From the NCBI GenBank assembly GCA_036262515.1, contig DATAIT010000101.1, positions 1 to 33,148 of the forward strand: DNA of 33,148 bases. Direction: 5' to 3'. Positions 8,429-15,249 of this stretch are shown in pieces. A model generated the notes under the pieces. That model had not been told where the DNA came from. It did not search any database and worked only from the letters and a program-made list of their open reading frames with translations. Source of the stretch: Acidimicrobiales bacterium (GTDB taxonomy: Bacteria > Actinomycetota > Acidimicrobiia > Acidimicrobiales > GCA-2861595). Position numbers and translations under genes: made by a program. The number at the start of each line of letters is the position of its first letter. Position 1 is the first letter of the stretch.

Positions 8429-9274
8429 TCACTGCCCGACTCCTGCCGGAGCGGCACCATCGAGGCCCGCCTCCGCCAGGCGGGCCTCGATGGTCCGCGA
8501 CGGCTCGAGGTCGAGTGCCTTCCAGCGCGACCGGTCGACGGCGCGCAGCACGGCGGCCGGCATCAGTCCGACCAGCTCGGCGCCCTCCACCTCGGCCCCC
8601 ACCGCCCGTGCGGCGGCGGCGATGGCGTCGAAGGCGTCTGCCGGGCCCGTGGCCAGCGGGAGCACCAGGTTGCACGAGACCTGGGCCCGCCCGCCCACGT
8701 CGAGCCCCAGGGCTCGCACCGCTCGACCGCGCACGGCGCCGGCTACCTGCCGGGCCACCGCCTCGGGCGTGCCCGCCGCCAGCCACACGTTGTACGCCAC
8801 GAGCACGCCACGCGCGCCCACTGCGGTGGCGCCGGCGGTGGGGTGCGGCCGGGGCGGGCCCGTGTCGGGAGCCAGCGTCCGGAACGCCGCCCGTCGCACG
8901 TCGGGCAGTGAGCGTTCGGGGCCGTAGAGGAAGCAGGGCACGCCCAGGTCCGTGCCGGCCCAGCGGGCCAGCCGGTCCCTCGCGGCCACGGCATCGGCCA
9001 TCGACGACCCCTCCAGGGGCACGAAGGGCACCACGTCGGCGGCGCCCAGGCGCGGATGGGCGCCGGCGTGGTGCCGCAGGTCGATCGTGGCGACCGCAGC
9101 CGCCACCAGGGCACGGGAGCCGTCCTCCACCCGTGGTCCGGCCAGGGTGAACACGCTGCGGTGGTGGTGGGCGTCGGTGTGCACGTCGAGAAGCGACGTC
9201 CCGGCGGCCACGGCCAGCGCCGCCAGCACCTCCGCATCCCGCCCCTCGCTCACGTTCACCACGCACTCGAGCAT
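8429..9274 (-). CDS. ftcD: Glutamate formimidoyltransferase domain protein
   Basis: 281 residues from ATG 9274 (MLECVVNVSEGR); a TTG three codons upstream is less likely. N-terminal MLECVVNVSEGR, VHTDAHHHRSVFTLAG and the LRHHAGAHPRLGAADVVPFVPL stretch are hallmarks of the formiminotransferase fold, which moves a formimino group from formiminoglutamate to tetrahydrofolate in histidine breakdown. It is the single-domain form: the cyclodeaminase part of animal FTCD is absent. No other histidine-degradation gene is in the window, so the role could be broader one-carbon metabolism. The last 25 codons carry a perfect 17-bp inverted repeat. Function at family level is sure; physiological role is not. 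Confidence 0.88.
   Translation of the reverse strand: MLECVVNVSEGRDAEVLAALAVAAGTSLLDVHTDAHHHRSVFTLAGPRVEDGSRALVAAAVATIDLRHHAGAHPRLGAADVVPFVPLEGSSMADAVAARDRLARWAGTDLGVPCFLYGPERSLPDVRRAAFRTLAPDTGPPRPHPTAGATAVGARGVLVAYNVWLAAGTPEAVARQVAGAVRGRAVRALGLDVGGRAQVSCNLVLPLATGPADAFDAIAAAARAVGAEVEGAELVGLMPAAVLRAVDRSRWKALDLEPSRTIEARLAEAGLDGAAPAGVGQ
8456..8494. repeat. Perfect 17-bp inverted repeat inside the 3' end of ftcD
   Basis: Arms ACCATCGAGGCCCGCCT (8456-8472) and its exact complement (8478-8494) flank a 5-base loop. It encodes the TIEARLAEAGL segment of the ftcD product. As RNA it forms a very stable hairpin on either strand between two convergent genes, so it may serve as a bidirectional terminator or 3'-end stabiliser; no T-tract follows. 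Confidence 0.7.
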
Positions 9275-9308
9275 CCGCCACAATCGCGCACCCGGCCCGG
9301 GACCGGTC

Positions 9309-9348
9309 GGCCGATCGCAGCGGCGGCGCCCTGTGCCGCCGATCGGCC
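9309..9348. promoter_or_regulatory. Interrupted inverted repeat in ftcD / oxidoreductase divergent spacer
   Basis: Arms GGCCGATCG (9309-9317) and CGATCGGCC (9340-9348), with inner arms GCGGC (9320-9324) and GCCGC (9335-9339). It lies in the 129-bp spacer between divergent starts and may be an operator. GC-rich DNA makes such repeats fairly common. Confidence 0.3.
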
Positions 9349-9389
9349 CCGTGACGGACGGGCCGGGCCGGGTGCGGCGGCACCGGCCC

Positions 9390-9395
9390 TACGCT
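9390..9395 (+). promoter_or_regulatory. -10 box TACGCT, leaderless-type
   Basis: TACGCT ends 8 bases before ATG 9404. It is identical to the box before the VWA gene, and no Shine-Dalgarno lies between it and the start. Confidence 0.5.
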
Positions 9396-9403
9396 CGGCG
9401 CGG

Positions 9404-10399
9404 ATGGAGCTCGGGCTGGCCCTGCCGCACTACGACCACTCGGTGCCGGGCGAGCGCCCCCTGCGCTGGTCCACCGTGGTGGCGTGGGCCCGAGCGGCCG
9501 AGGCGGCTGGGCTCGGGTCGGTATGGCTGTCGGATCACCTGTTCCTGTCCCTGTCCCGGTGGGGTGGCCCCGACGAGGACCAGGAGGGCTTCGAGCCCCT
9601 GGCCGCGCTCGCCGGCCTGGCGCAGGCCACCCGCCGCGTGCGGCTCGGCACCCTCGTGCTCTGCCCGCATCTGCGCCCGCCGGGTGTGCTGGCCAAGGCG
9701 CTGGCCACCCTCGACGTGCTCAGCGACGGCCGCCTCACCGTGGGCATCGGCGCCGGCTGGTTCGAACCCGAATACGACGCCGCCGGCCTCCCCTTTCCAC
9801 CTGCCCGGGCCCGGCTCGAGCGCCTGGCCGAGACGATCGAGATCCTCCGGCTGGCCTTCACGGGCGAGCCGTTCGACTACGAGGGCCGTCACCTGCGGAT
9901 GGAGGCGATGGTGTGCCTGCCGCGCCCGGTCCAAAGCCCGCGACCGCCCATTTGGGTCGGGGGACGGGGCGACCGCCTTCTGGGTGTCGCCGCTCGCTGG
10001 GCCGACGGCTGGAACGCCGGCGGGTGGACGGGATCGGTGGGCGCCTACGCCGAGCGGGCGGCGGTGCTGGACCGGGCCTGTGCCGAGGCCGGGCGCGACC
10101 CCGGCGGCGTGGTCCGATCGGTGAACCGGCTGGCGCTGGTCGGCGAGAGCGAGGCGGACCTGCGGCGGCGCTGGGAGCTCCTGGCCGAGCGGTCGGTGCC
10201 CGGCGCGCTCCGGGGGATGTCGCTCGACGACTACCGTGCCGGCCGCCTCGTCGGCACGGTCGAGCATGTGGGGGGGCAGCTGCGGGAATGGGCGGCGGCC
10301 GGCGTCTCGACGCTCATCGTCACCTTGGGGGCGCTACCGTTCACGGTGACGGAACTCGACGACCTCGACCTGTTGGCGTCGGCATTCCGAGAGCACTAG
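9404..10399 (+). CDS. Luciferase-like (LLM) oxidoreductase, probably F420-dependent
   Basis: 331 residues in a single TIM-barrel family frame. Recognisable segments are MELGLALPHYD, WLSDHLFL, RVRLGTLVLCPHLRPPGVLAKALATLDVLSDGRL, the GIGAGWFEPEYDAAGLPF turn, and PPIWVGGRGDRLLGVAARWADGWN. These are typical of actinobacterial TIGR03560/TIGR03619-like LLM enzymes, most of which use reduced F420 rather than FMN. Cofactor choice is inferred from family and lineage. The substrate cannot be predicted. ATG 9404 is backed by the TACGCT box. The tatA gene follows 7 bases after the stop, so the two are probably co-transcribed although functionally unrelated. Confidence 0.88.
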   Translation: MELGLALPHYDHSVPGERPLRWSTVVAWARAAEAAGLGSVWLSDHLFLSLSRWGGPDEDQEGFEPLAALAGLAQATRRVRLGTLVLCPHLRPPGVLAKALATLDVLSDGRLTVGIGAGWFEPEYDAAGLPFPPARARLERLAETIEILRLAFTGEPFDYEGRHLRMEAMVCLPRPVQSPRPPIWVGGRGDRLLGVAARWADGWNAGGWTGSVGAYAERAAVLDRACAEAGRDPGGVVRSVNRLALVGESEADLRRRWELLAERSVPGALRGMSLDDYRAGRLVGTVEHVGGQLREWAAAGVSTLIVTLGALPFTVTELDDLDLLASAFREH

Positions 10400-10406
10400 G
10401 AGTCAC

Positions 10407-10586
10407 ATGAACCTCGGAGCGCCGGAGCTCATCATCATCCTCGTCGTCGTGCTGCTGCTGTTCGGGTCCACGCGTCTGCCCAAGCTGGCTCGCTCGCTCG
10501 GCCAGGCGTCCAAGGAGTTCAAGCAGGGCGTGACCGAGGGTGCCAAGGACGCCGAGGGCGAGGGAACCGAGAAGCACGGCGCCTGA
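10407..10586 (+). CDS. tatA: TatA twin-arginine translocase subunit
   Basis: 59 residues: MNLGAPELIIILVVVLLLFG forms the single N-terminal membrane helix, followed by the FG-x-x-RLPKLARSLG hinge and amphipathic helix, then a short charged tail. This is the TatA pattern: FG after the helix, a polar residue in the helix start, and a total length at the short end of the family. TatA subunits form the pore of the Tat system that exports folded proteins. An AGGAG Shine-Dalgarno (10398-10402) overlaps the stop of the upstream gene. No tatB or tatC is nearby. In mycobacteria tatB lies beside sigE-rseA-htrA, and here tatA is on the other side of the same set. Confidence 0.92.
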   Translation: MNLGAPELIIILVVVLLLFGSTRLPKLARSLGQASKEFKQGVTEGAKDAEGEGTEKHGA

Positions 10587-10594
10587 CCGGCGCC

Positions 10595-10621
10595 GGGAAC
10601 TCATCCGGCGTGCGCGACGTT
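10595..10621 (+). promoter_or_regulatory. ECF-type promoter before sigE: GGGAACT-N16-CGTT
   Basis: GGGAACT at 10595-10601 and CGTT at 10618-10621 are 16 bases apart. This matches the GGGAAC/CGTT form known for mycobacterial SigE promoters. The CGTT is only 4 bases before ATG 10626, so the transcript would be leaderless or start just inside the gene. It suggests the sigma factor drives its own gene. Confidence 0.6.
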
Positions 10622-10625
10622 CCGC

Positions 10626-11141
10626 ATGACGGACGCGGAGGAGCAGCCGGTCCCGGATTGGGAGGAGGTGGCCCGTACCTATGGGCGCTTTCTCTACACC
10701 GTCGCCTACCGCCTCGCGGGCAACCACGAGGATGCGCAGGACCTCGCCCAAGAGGTGCTCCTCCGGGTCCGAAGAGGACTGGAAACCTACCGACCGGGTT
10801 CGATGGAGGGCTGGTTGAGCCGCATCACGACGAACGTGTTCCTGGACGAGGTCCGCCGGCGGCGCCGGCGGCCGCAGGACTCGTTGCCCGACGATCCCGA
10901 CCGCGTGGTGCCACCGGCACCGGCGGCCGACGTGGCTCTCGCCCAGCAGATGCTCCCCGAGCACGTCCAGGCCGCCCTCATGGCGCTGCCCGACGAGTTC
11001 CGGGTCGCCGTGGTCCTGTGCGACGTGGCCGGCCGGTCCTACCAGGAGATATCCGAGTCGCTGGACGTTCCGCTCGGGACGGTGCGCAGCCGCATCCACC
11101 GTGGCCGTGCCATCCTCCGAGATGCGCTGGTGAGGTCATGA
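10626..11141 (+). CDS. sigE: ECF sigma factor, SigE-like
   Basis: 171 residues. Region 2 contains YTVAYRLAGNHEDAQDLAQEVLLRV, with the DAQDLAQE core, and GWLSRITTNVFLDEVRRRRRR. Region 4 contains LPDEFRVAVVLCDVAGRSYQEISESLDVPLGTVRSRIHRGRAIL, a textbook ECF HTH. The order sigma, ZAS anti-sigma, RseB-like protein, then htrA resembles the mycobacterial sigE-rseA-htrA-tatB locus for envelope and oxidative stress, hence the symbol. The length is shorter than mycobacterial SigE, lacking its N-terminal extension. A SigE-type promoter directly upstream suggests autoregulation. The class is certain; orthology is likely but not proved. Confidence 0.88.
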   Translation: MTDAEEQPVPDWEEVARTYGRFLYTVAYRLAGNHEDAQDLAQEVLLRVRRGLETYRPGSMEGWLSRITTNVFLDEVRRRRRRPQDSLPDDPDRVVPPAPAADVALAQQMLPEHVQAALMALPDEFRVAVVLCDVAGRSYQEISESLDVPLGTVRSRIHRGRAILRDALVRS

Positions 11142-11212
11142 CGCAGTTGACGGGACACCCCGGGGTGGCAGGAGGGTCGATGGCGGACGACGGACGGATG
11201 GTGCAGACGTGA
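11138..11212 (+). CDS. 24-codon mini-ORF linking sigE and the anti-sigma gene
   Basis: ATG 11138 overlaps the sigE stop (ATGA), and its own TGA overlaps the GTG start of the anti-sigma gene (GTGA). The peptide would be MTQLTGHPGVAGGSMADDGR plus four residues. The precise overlap at both ends is what translational coupling would need. The peptide itself has no recognisable feature. It may be a coupling device, or chance. Confidence 0.3.
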   Translation: MTQLTGHPGVAGGSMADDGRMVQT

Positions 11213-11613
11213 CCGGGCACCTCGGCGAGGCGCTGAGCGCGCTGGCGGACGGCCAGCTGGGGCCCGACGAGGAGGGGGCCGCCCTCGACCACCTGTCCGG
11301 GTGCGGGTCGTGCGCTTCCGAGCTGGCCTCGGTGACTGCCGTGCGCTCGCTCGTCCGGGCTCTGCCGCCCGTGGAGCCCCGGCGTCCCCTGGTGGCCGTG
11401 CCGGCCCAGCCCCGCCGGCCGAGCCGTCTGGCCGGCGTGCTCGCCGCCGCCGCGGCGAGCGTGGCCATGTTGCTGCTGTCCGGGGTGCAGCTCGACGCCG
11501 GGAGCGGGCCCCAGGTCGCGCAGCTGGTCCAGGTCCACACCACGTCGCCGGTCAACCTCGACCCCATGAGTCAGGTCGCGCCGGCGGCCCTCCCGGTCTC
11601 GTTCACGGAGTGA
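11209..11613 (+). CDS. ZAS-type anti-sigma factor with one membrane helix
   Basis: 134 residues from GTG 11209. The cytosolic part has LGEALSALADGQLGPDEEGAALDHLSGCGSC: the H-x3-C-x2-C half of the zinc-associated anti-sigma motif, with an upstream helix. One membrane segment follows (RLAGVLAAAAASVAMLLLSGVQL), then a ~45-residue outside tail. It would hold the SigE-like factor at the membrane and release it on stress, as RseA does. The stop overlaps the GTG of the RseB-like gene. The first motif histidine of the classic Hx3Cx2C set is present; proteolytic control by an HtrA/site-2 protease is inferred from family knowledge. Confidence 0.85.
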   Translation: MTGHLGEALSALADGQLGPDEEGAALDHLSGCGSCASELASVTAVRSLVRALPPVEPRRPLVAVPAQPRRPSRLAGVLAAAAASVAMLLLSGVQLDAGSGPQVAQLVQVHTTSPVNLDPMSQVAPAALPVSFTE

Positions 11614-12635
11614 GACCTCCGGCCAGGACGATGGCGGCCCTGGCCGGCCTGGCCCTGGCCGGATCGCTGTGGGGGGTGGCCGGCCCCGGTGTGGCCGCCG
11701 GCGCCACCGCCTCGGGACCCGTCGAGGAGGCGCGCGATTCGGCCCGCCGCGTGCCGTTCTCCGCCCGTCTGGAGGTCTCGTGGGTCGATCGGGCCGGCGT
11801 GCACACCGCCGAGCTCGGGGTCCGGGCCGTCGGCGGGAGCATCAGGATCCAGGGCCCCGCCGCCGGGACCGCCATGGGCGACGGTTTGGACGACGGTTCG
11901 CCGCTGGTGTTCCAGGCCAGCGCGGTGGCCCCCGCCGGCGGCGCCGGCGACCTCCTGACGCCGGCGCTGGAACGCAAGTACGAGGTCGAGCGCAGCGACG
12001 GGCCGGTCGTGGCCGGCCGGGAGACGGACCTGTTCGAGCTGCGCTCGGGCGGATCCGTGCGCGAGCGGCTGGCCATCGACACGACGACCGGCCTGGTGCT
12101 GCGCCGGGAGGTCCTCGGGGACGACGGGGAGCCCGTGCGGATCGTCACCGTGCTCCAGCTCGACACGGCGCCCGTCCCGGAGGCGACCGACGGCAAAGGC
12201 GCCGCCGTCGACGCACGGCACCCCGTCAGGGTCGACCGCCTCCCGTCGGCCTACCGGGCGCCGGTGGCGCTGGCCGGTGGCTACCGGCGGGTGGGCGCCT
12301 ACCGCCACGACCAACTCGTCCATCTCCTCTATACGGACGGCCTGCACGGCCTGTCCCTGTTCAGCCAGCCGGGCACGCTGTCACACGGGTCGATGCCGGC
12401 CGGCGGCGAGGCGGTCCGGGTGGGGACGGCGTCAGGGATCCACTACACCTGGCCCGGTGGCGACGTCGTGACTTGGCAGGTCGGGTCCGTGGTGCACACG
12501 CTGGTGGGCGACGGCACCTCGGCGGACGTCCTCGCCGCCGCCCGCTCGCTGCCCCGGCCGTCCCGACCGTCGCTCCTCGGACGCCTCCGGGGGACGTCGA
12601 GGCTGGTCGCCGAGCTCGTCAGTGGCGGTCGCTGA
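11610..12635 (+). CDS. RseB/MucB-like secreted sigma-E regulator
   Basis: 341 residues from GTG 11610, which overlaps the anti-sigma stop (GTGA); ATG 11631 is an alternative. It begins with a signal peptide (MAALAGLALAGSLWGVAGPGVAAGA). The mature part has the LolA/RseB-like pattern of alternating strands: PFSARLEVSWVDRAGVHTAELGV, KYEVERSDGPVVAGRETDLFELR, RERLAIDTTTGLVLRREVLGDDG, then a small C-terminal domain with LPSAYRAPVALAGGYRRVG and HLLYTDGLHGLSLF. RseB proteins bind the outer part of the anti-sigma and tune its cleavage. Similarity is at fold and context level, so moderate certainty. Confidence 0.75.
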   Translation: MRPPARTMAALAGLALAGSLWGVAGPGVAAGATASGPVEEARDSARRVPFSARLEVSWVDRAGVHTAELGVRAVGGSIRIQGPAAGTAMGDGLDDGSPLVFQASAVAPAGGAGDLLTPALERKYEVERSDGPVVAGRETDLFELRSGGSVRERLAIDTTTGLVLRREVLGDDGEPVRIVTVLQLDTAPVPEATDGKGAAVDARHPVRVDRLPSAYRAPVALAGGYRRVGAYRHDQLVHLLYTDGLHGLSLFSQPGTLSHGSMPAGGEAVRVGTASGIHYTWPGGDVVTWQVGSVVHTLVGDGTSADVLAAARSLPRPSRPSLLGRLRGTSRLVAELVSGGR

Positions 12636-12894
12636 CCGAGGTGGCGGCAGAAACGCCCCGCTGGGCGCGCTCGAGGCGCCGACGCCGCGCGATGCGGCGC
12701 CGCTCCCGCTCGGACGCCCCGCCCCAGACCCCGTGGTCGATCTTGTTGCGCAGCGCGTATTCGAGACAGGGAACCTGCATCGGGCAGGTGGCACAGATGC
12801 GCCGGGCCACCTCGACCCCGACGCCGTCGCTGGGGAAGAAGGTGGCCGGCGGCACCTCACGACACTTGCCCTCGGCCATCCACTCGGTATCCAT
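12619..12894 (-). CDS. WhiB-family Fe-S transcriptional regulator (second copy)
   Basis: 91 residues with cluster cysteines C11, C34, C37 and C43, the turn G55-V-W-G-G59 and a basic tail SERERRRIARRRRLERA. The spacing C-x2-C-x5-C matches the other WhiB at 8098, but the sequences differ enough to be different subclasses. Its 3' end overlaps the end of the RseB-like gene by 17 bases, tail to tail. The start at 12894 has a GGAGG Shine-Dalgarno. An ECF-type promoter, GGGAACC-N17-CGTT, lies 20 bases upstream, so the SigE-like factor probably controls it. Confidence 0.93.
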   Translation of the reverse strand: MDTEWMAEGKCREVPPATFFPSDGVGVEVARRICATCPMQVPCLEYALRNKIDHGVWGGASERERRRIARRRRLERAQRGVSAATSVSDRH

Positions 12895-12914
12895 GACACC
12901 TCCGTGCCCCGTTC

Positions 12915-12942
12915 AACGGCGGGCGTGTGGCGATTGGTTCCC
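12915..12942 (-). promoter_or_regulatory. ECF-type promoter before whiB: GGGAACC-N17-CGTT
   Basis: On the minus strand GGGAACC spans 12942-12936 and CGTT spans 12918-12915, 17 bases apart and 20 bases before the whiB start. It closely matches the box before sigE at 10595-10621, with a spacer one base longer. The CGTT is part of an 11-bp palindrome CCGTTCAACGG. Confidence 0.55.
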
Positions 12943-12963
12943 GGGTAGGTGTTCGGTGAGGCC

Positions 12964-12969
12964 TACCGT
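12964..12969 (+). promoter_or_regulatory. -10 box TACCGT, leaderless-type
   Basis: TACCGT ends 5 bases before ATG 12975 of the HtrA gene. An inverted repeat GGTAGG (12944-12949) / CCTACC (12962-12967) overlaps it, which could allow repressor control. Confidence 0.4.
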
Positions 12970-12974
12970 TGTGG

Positions 12975-14339
12975 ATGGGAAAGATGCCGCGAGCGGGGAG
13001 GGACGTCGTGGACGACGACACGCCAGGGGGTAGATGGTCGTGGGGGCCGTCCTCCGACGACGATGACGAGGGCGACGTGCAGGGCGACGACACGGCGCCG
13101 GTCGCCACCGAGCTCGACGGTCCGCCCACGGCAACGCTGCGGCCCGCCCGGCCCGTCCCCCCGCCCGGCGGGGCGACCCCGGCGCCCTCGGCACCCCCCG
13201 TCCAGGTGTCACCGCCAGGTGCGGGCAAGGGCGCTGGGTGGGTGGCGGTGGCATTGGTGGCTGCCCTCATCGGAGCGGTCGTCGGCGGCGGCGTCGCCAG
13301 CCTCGTCGCCGACGACGGCGGGAGCGGCTCGAGCTCTGCGGGCAGCCGGACGGCGTCGTCCGTGCCGTCCTTCAGCAGCAACACGAGCCGGCTGGCCAAG
13401 CCGCAGGACATCCAGGGCCTGCTGGCCAGGGTGCAGCCCGGTGTGGTCGCCATCCGCACCGGAGCGTTCCAGGGTGGACGCGGGTTCGACCTCGGTCTCG
13501 GACCGGTGGAGGGAGCGGGGACGGGGATCATCCTGTCCGCCGAGGGCAACATCCTCACCAACGCCCACGTCGTGCGAGGCGCAGAGACGATCCAGGTCAC
13601 GCTGTTCGGTGAGCGGGCGGCGCGCGAGGCGTCGCTGGTGGCGGCCGACGAGGCGGCCGACCTGGCCGTGATCCGCCTGAACGACACGTCGGGCCTCGAG
13701 AACCGGACCGTCAAGCTCGGCACCTCGGCCGACCTCAAGGTCGGCGACGACGTGGTGGCCATCGGCAATGCCCTCGCCCTGCCCGGTGGGCCCACCGTCA
13801 CCGTCGGGATCGTGTCGGCGCTCGAGCGGTCGATCGACCAGCTGTCCAACCTGATCCAGACCGACGCAGCCATCAACCCGGGCAACTCGGGCGGCCCGCT
13901 GGTGAACAGCGACGGCGAGGTCATCGGCATCAACACCGCCGTCGCCGCCGACCGGGCCCAGAACATCGGCTTCGCCATCGCCATCGACACGGTGAAGCCC
14001 ATGCTCGACCGGCTCATCGCGGGCGAGGCTGCTCCCGCCCAAGGCTTCCTCGGCGTGAGCACCGTGACGCTGACGCCCGAGATCCGGGCCCAGTACGGCT
14101 ACAAGGCCGAGGCCGGCGCCATCGTCGTGGAGGTGGTCCCCGGATCGCCGGCCGCCGCTGCCGGGCTCAAGTCCGACGACGTGATCACGCGGATCGGCGA
14201 CCAGCCCATCGAGGACAACGCCAACGTCCAGACGGCGGTGCGGGCCCACAAGCCCGACGAGAAGGTCGAGATCGAGTGGGCCCACGGCAACGAGAAGCGC
14301 ACGGCGACGGTGACGCTGGCCAACCGACCCCCGTCGTAG
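12975..14339 (+). CDS. HtrA/DegP-type serine protease with PDZ domain
   Basis: 454 residues from ATG 12975. A ~85-residue acidic and proline-rich cytosolic N-terminus precedes one membrane helix (GWVAVALVAALIGAVVGGGVASLVA). The trypsin-like domain has the complete triad H198 (TNAHVV), D229 (AADLAVI) and S305 (NPGNSGGPLV). A PDZ domain follows (FLGVSTVTLTPEI ... GSPAAAAGLKSDDVITRIGDQPI). Such proteases degrade or refold damaged envelope proteins and can cut anti-sigma factors. It sits beside the SigE module, as htrA does in mycobacteria. The start is open: ATG 12975 fits a leaderless promoter, while GTG 13008 has a strong GGGGAGGG Shine-Dalgarno 5 bases before it. Confidence 0.92.
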   Translation: MGKMPRAGRDVVDDDTPGGRWSWGPSSDDDDEGDVQGDDTAPVATELDGPPTATLRPARPVPPPGGATPAPSAPPVQVSPPGAGKGAGWVAVALVAALIGAVVGGGVASLVADDGGSGSSSAGSRTASSVPSFSSNTSRLAKPQDIQGLLARVQPGVVAIRTGAFQGGRGFDLGLGPVEGAGTGIILSAEGNILTNAHVVRGAETIQVTLFGERAAREASLVAADEAADLAVIRLNDTSGLENRTVKLGTSADLKVGDDVVAIGNALALPGGPTVTVGIVSALERSIDQLSNLIQTDAAINPGNSGGPLVNSDGEVIGINTAVAADRAQNIGFAIAIDTVKPMLDRLIAGEAAPAQGFLGVSTVTLTPEIRAQYGYKAEAGAIVVEVVPGSPAAAAGLKSDDVITRIGDQPIEDNANVQTAVRAHKPDEKVEIEWAHGNEKRTATVTLANRPPS

Positions 14340-14370
14340 TCCGTCCCCCTCGATGGTCCGGCCGCGTCGG

Positions 14371-14376
14371 TAGGCT
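14371..14376 (+). promoter_or_regulatory. -10 box TAGGCT
   Basis: TAGGCT lies 63 bases before ATG 14440. Transcription from here would give a ~55-base leader with a Shine-Dalgarno (AGAGGAG at 14423-14429). Confidence 0.35.
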
Positions 14377-14439
14377 CCGCTCCGGTGGCGGCCCCGGCCG
14401 CCCCGCCAACCGCGTCGGCCGCAGAGGAGTATCCCCAAA

Positions 14440-14733
14440 ATGTCATCCGTCCCGATCGGGCCCGACGAGCAGGTCCCCCAGCAACCGCCCCGGGGCCATG
14501 TCCGCATCTCCTACCTCGGCCCCGTCGCCCCGCACTGGGATCTCCAGTCGGCGTACGGAGATCGCGTGCTCATCGAGGAGTTCCGCCAGCGGGCCATGGC
14601 CCGCCTGGTGCTCCTCCCGCCTCACGATCCCCAATTCCGGCGCAACCGCGAACGGGTGGCCCGCGACGCCGAGCGCGAGAACCTCCTGCTCGAGTGGGAC
14701 CTGGGCATTCCGGAGGACGAAGCCGGGCCGTAG
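14440..14733 (+). CDS. Small soluble protein of unknown function
   Basis: 97 residues, not recognised. After a ~20-residue proline-rich start comes a compact charged domain: RGHVRISYLGPVAPHWDLQS, then helical DRVLIEEFRQRAMARLVLL and RRNRERVARDAERENLLLEWDLG. There is no signal peptide, membrane segment or cysteine. AGAGGAG about 10 bases before the ATG, codon use like its neighbours and an isolated position between two promoter-like boxes support a real gene. No function is proposed. Confidence 0.7.
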   Translation: MSSVPIGPDEQVPQQPPRGHVRISYLGPVAPHWDLQSAYGDRVLIEEFRQRAMARLVLLPPHDPQFRRNRERVARDAERENLLLEWDLGIPEDEAGP

Positions 14734-14799
14734 CGCCCGGCGGCCACCGCGGCCCCGCCGGCTCGCCCGGCATGGCCGGAAGGTCTCGGGGAGCAGCGG

Positions 14800-14805
14800 T
14801 AGCTT
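14800..14805 (+). promoter_or_regulatory. -10 box TAGCTT, leaderless-type
   Basis: TAGCTT ends 6 bases before the GTG at 14812, with no Shine-Dalgarno between. Confidence 0.45.
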
Positions 14806-14811
14806 GTCGGC

Positions 14812-15183
14812 GTGCAGCGCTGGCGCCGTCGGATCGTCTGGGTGCTCATCGCCTACATGGCGGCAATGGTGCTGTGGGCGTCGCGCCCGTGGACCGACAC
14901 CGAGCGGCTGGTGACACCGGTCGGCGTCGACATCGCCTTCGCCGAGTACGACTGCCCGTCGGTGTTCTCGAGCCGAGCCCGTGACGCCGTGCCGTCCGAG
15001 CCGACGCCGTACCCACCGGTCCACCGCCCCTGCGGTGAGCAGAGCAGACACAGGATGCTCTTCGTCGTCGACCTGGTCGCCGCCGCCGTCGGCATGGTGC
15101 TCCTCCAGCGCAGCAGCATCCGGTACCGGGCCGCCGCCCGGGCGGCCGACGCGCGAGACGCGCAACTCGGCGTGCCCTCCTAG
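14812..15183 (+). CDS. Small membrane protein with two predicted helices, unknown
   Basis: 123 residues from GTG 14812. Helix 1 is IVWVLIAYMAAMVLWA near residues 8-23 and helix 2 is LFVVDLVAAAVGMVLLQ near 83-99. The ~55-residue loop between them should be outside the cell and holds two cysteines (EYDCPSVF and HRPCGEQS) that could form a disulfide. Both ends would be cytosolic, with a basic Arg/Ala-rich tail. The family is not recognised. It has its own leaderless-type box and is followed by the histidine-kinase gene 66 bases later. Confidence 0.65.
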   Translation: MQRWRRRIVWVLIAYMAAMVLWASRPWTDTERLVTPVGVDIAFAEYDCPSVFSSRARDAVPSEPTPYPPVHRPCGEQSRHRMLFVVDLVAAAVGMVLLQRSSIRYRAAARAADARDAQLGVPS

Positions 15184-15236
15184 AGCGACGGCAGTCGCCG
15201 GGTCCCGCGGAGCGCGTCAGCGCCGGGGGCCGGCCG

Positions 15237-15242
15237 TACAGT
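15237..15242 (+). promoter_or_regulatory. -10 box TACAGT, leaderless-type
   Basis: TACAGT ends 7 bases before ATG 15250, with no Shine-Dalgarno between. It favours ATG 15250 over GTG 15241, which lies inside the box. Confidence 0.5.
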
Positions 15243-15249
15243 GGCGTGC

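Noticed and set aside
9760..9775. TTCGAACCC stretch resembling a tRNA T-loop
   Set aside because: It encodes WFEPEYD of the oxidoreductase, and no acceptor or anticodon arm pairs around it.
13008..13010. GTG with strong GGGGAGGG as the start of htrA
   Set aside because: Not excluded, but ATG 12975 fits the leaderless pattern seen at many other genes here; kept as an alternative start only.
14385..14984. Open frame beginning with GTG 14385, 8 bases after TAGGCT
   Set aside because: Its product is Pro/Arg-rich and overlaps two better genes in other frames; the box more likely serves ATG 14440.
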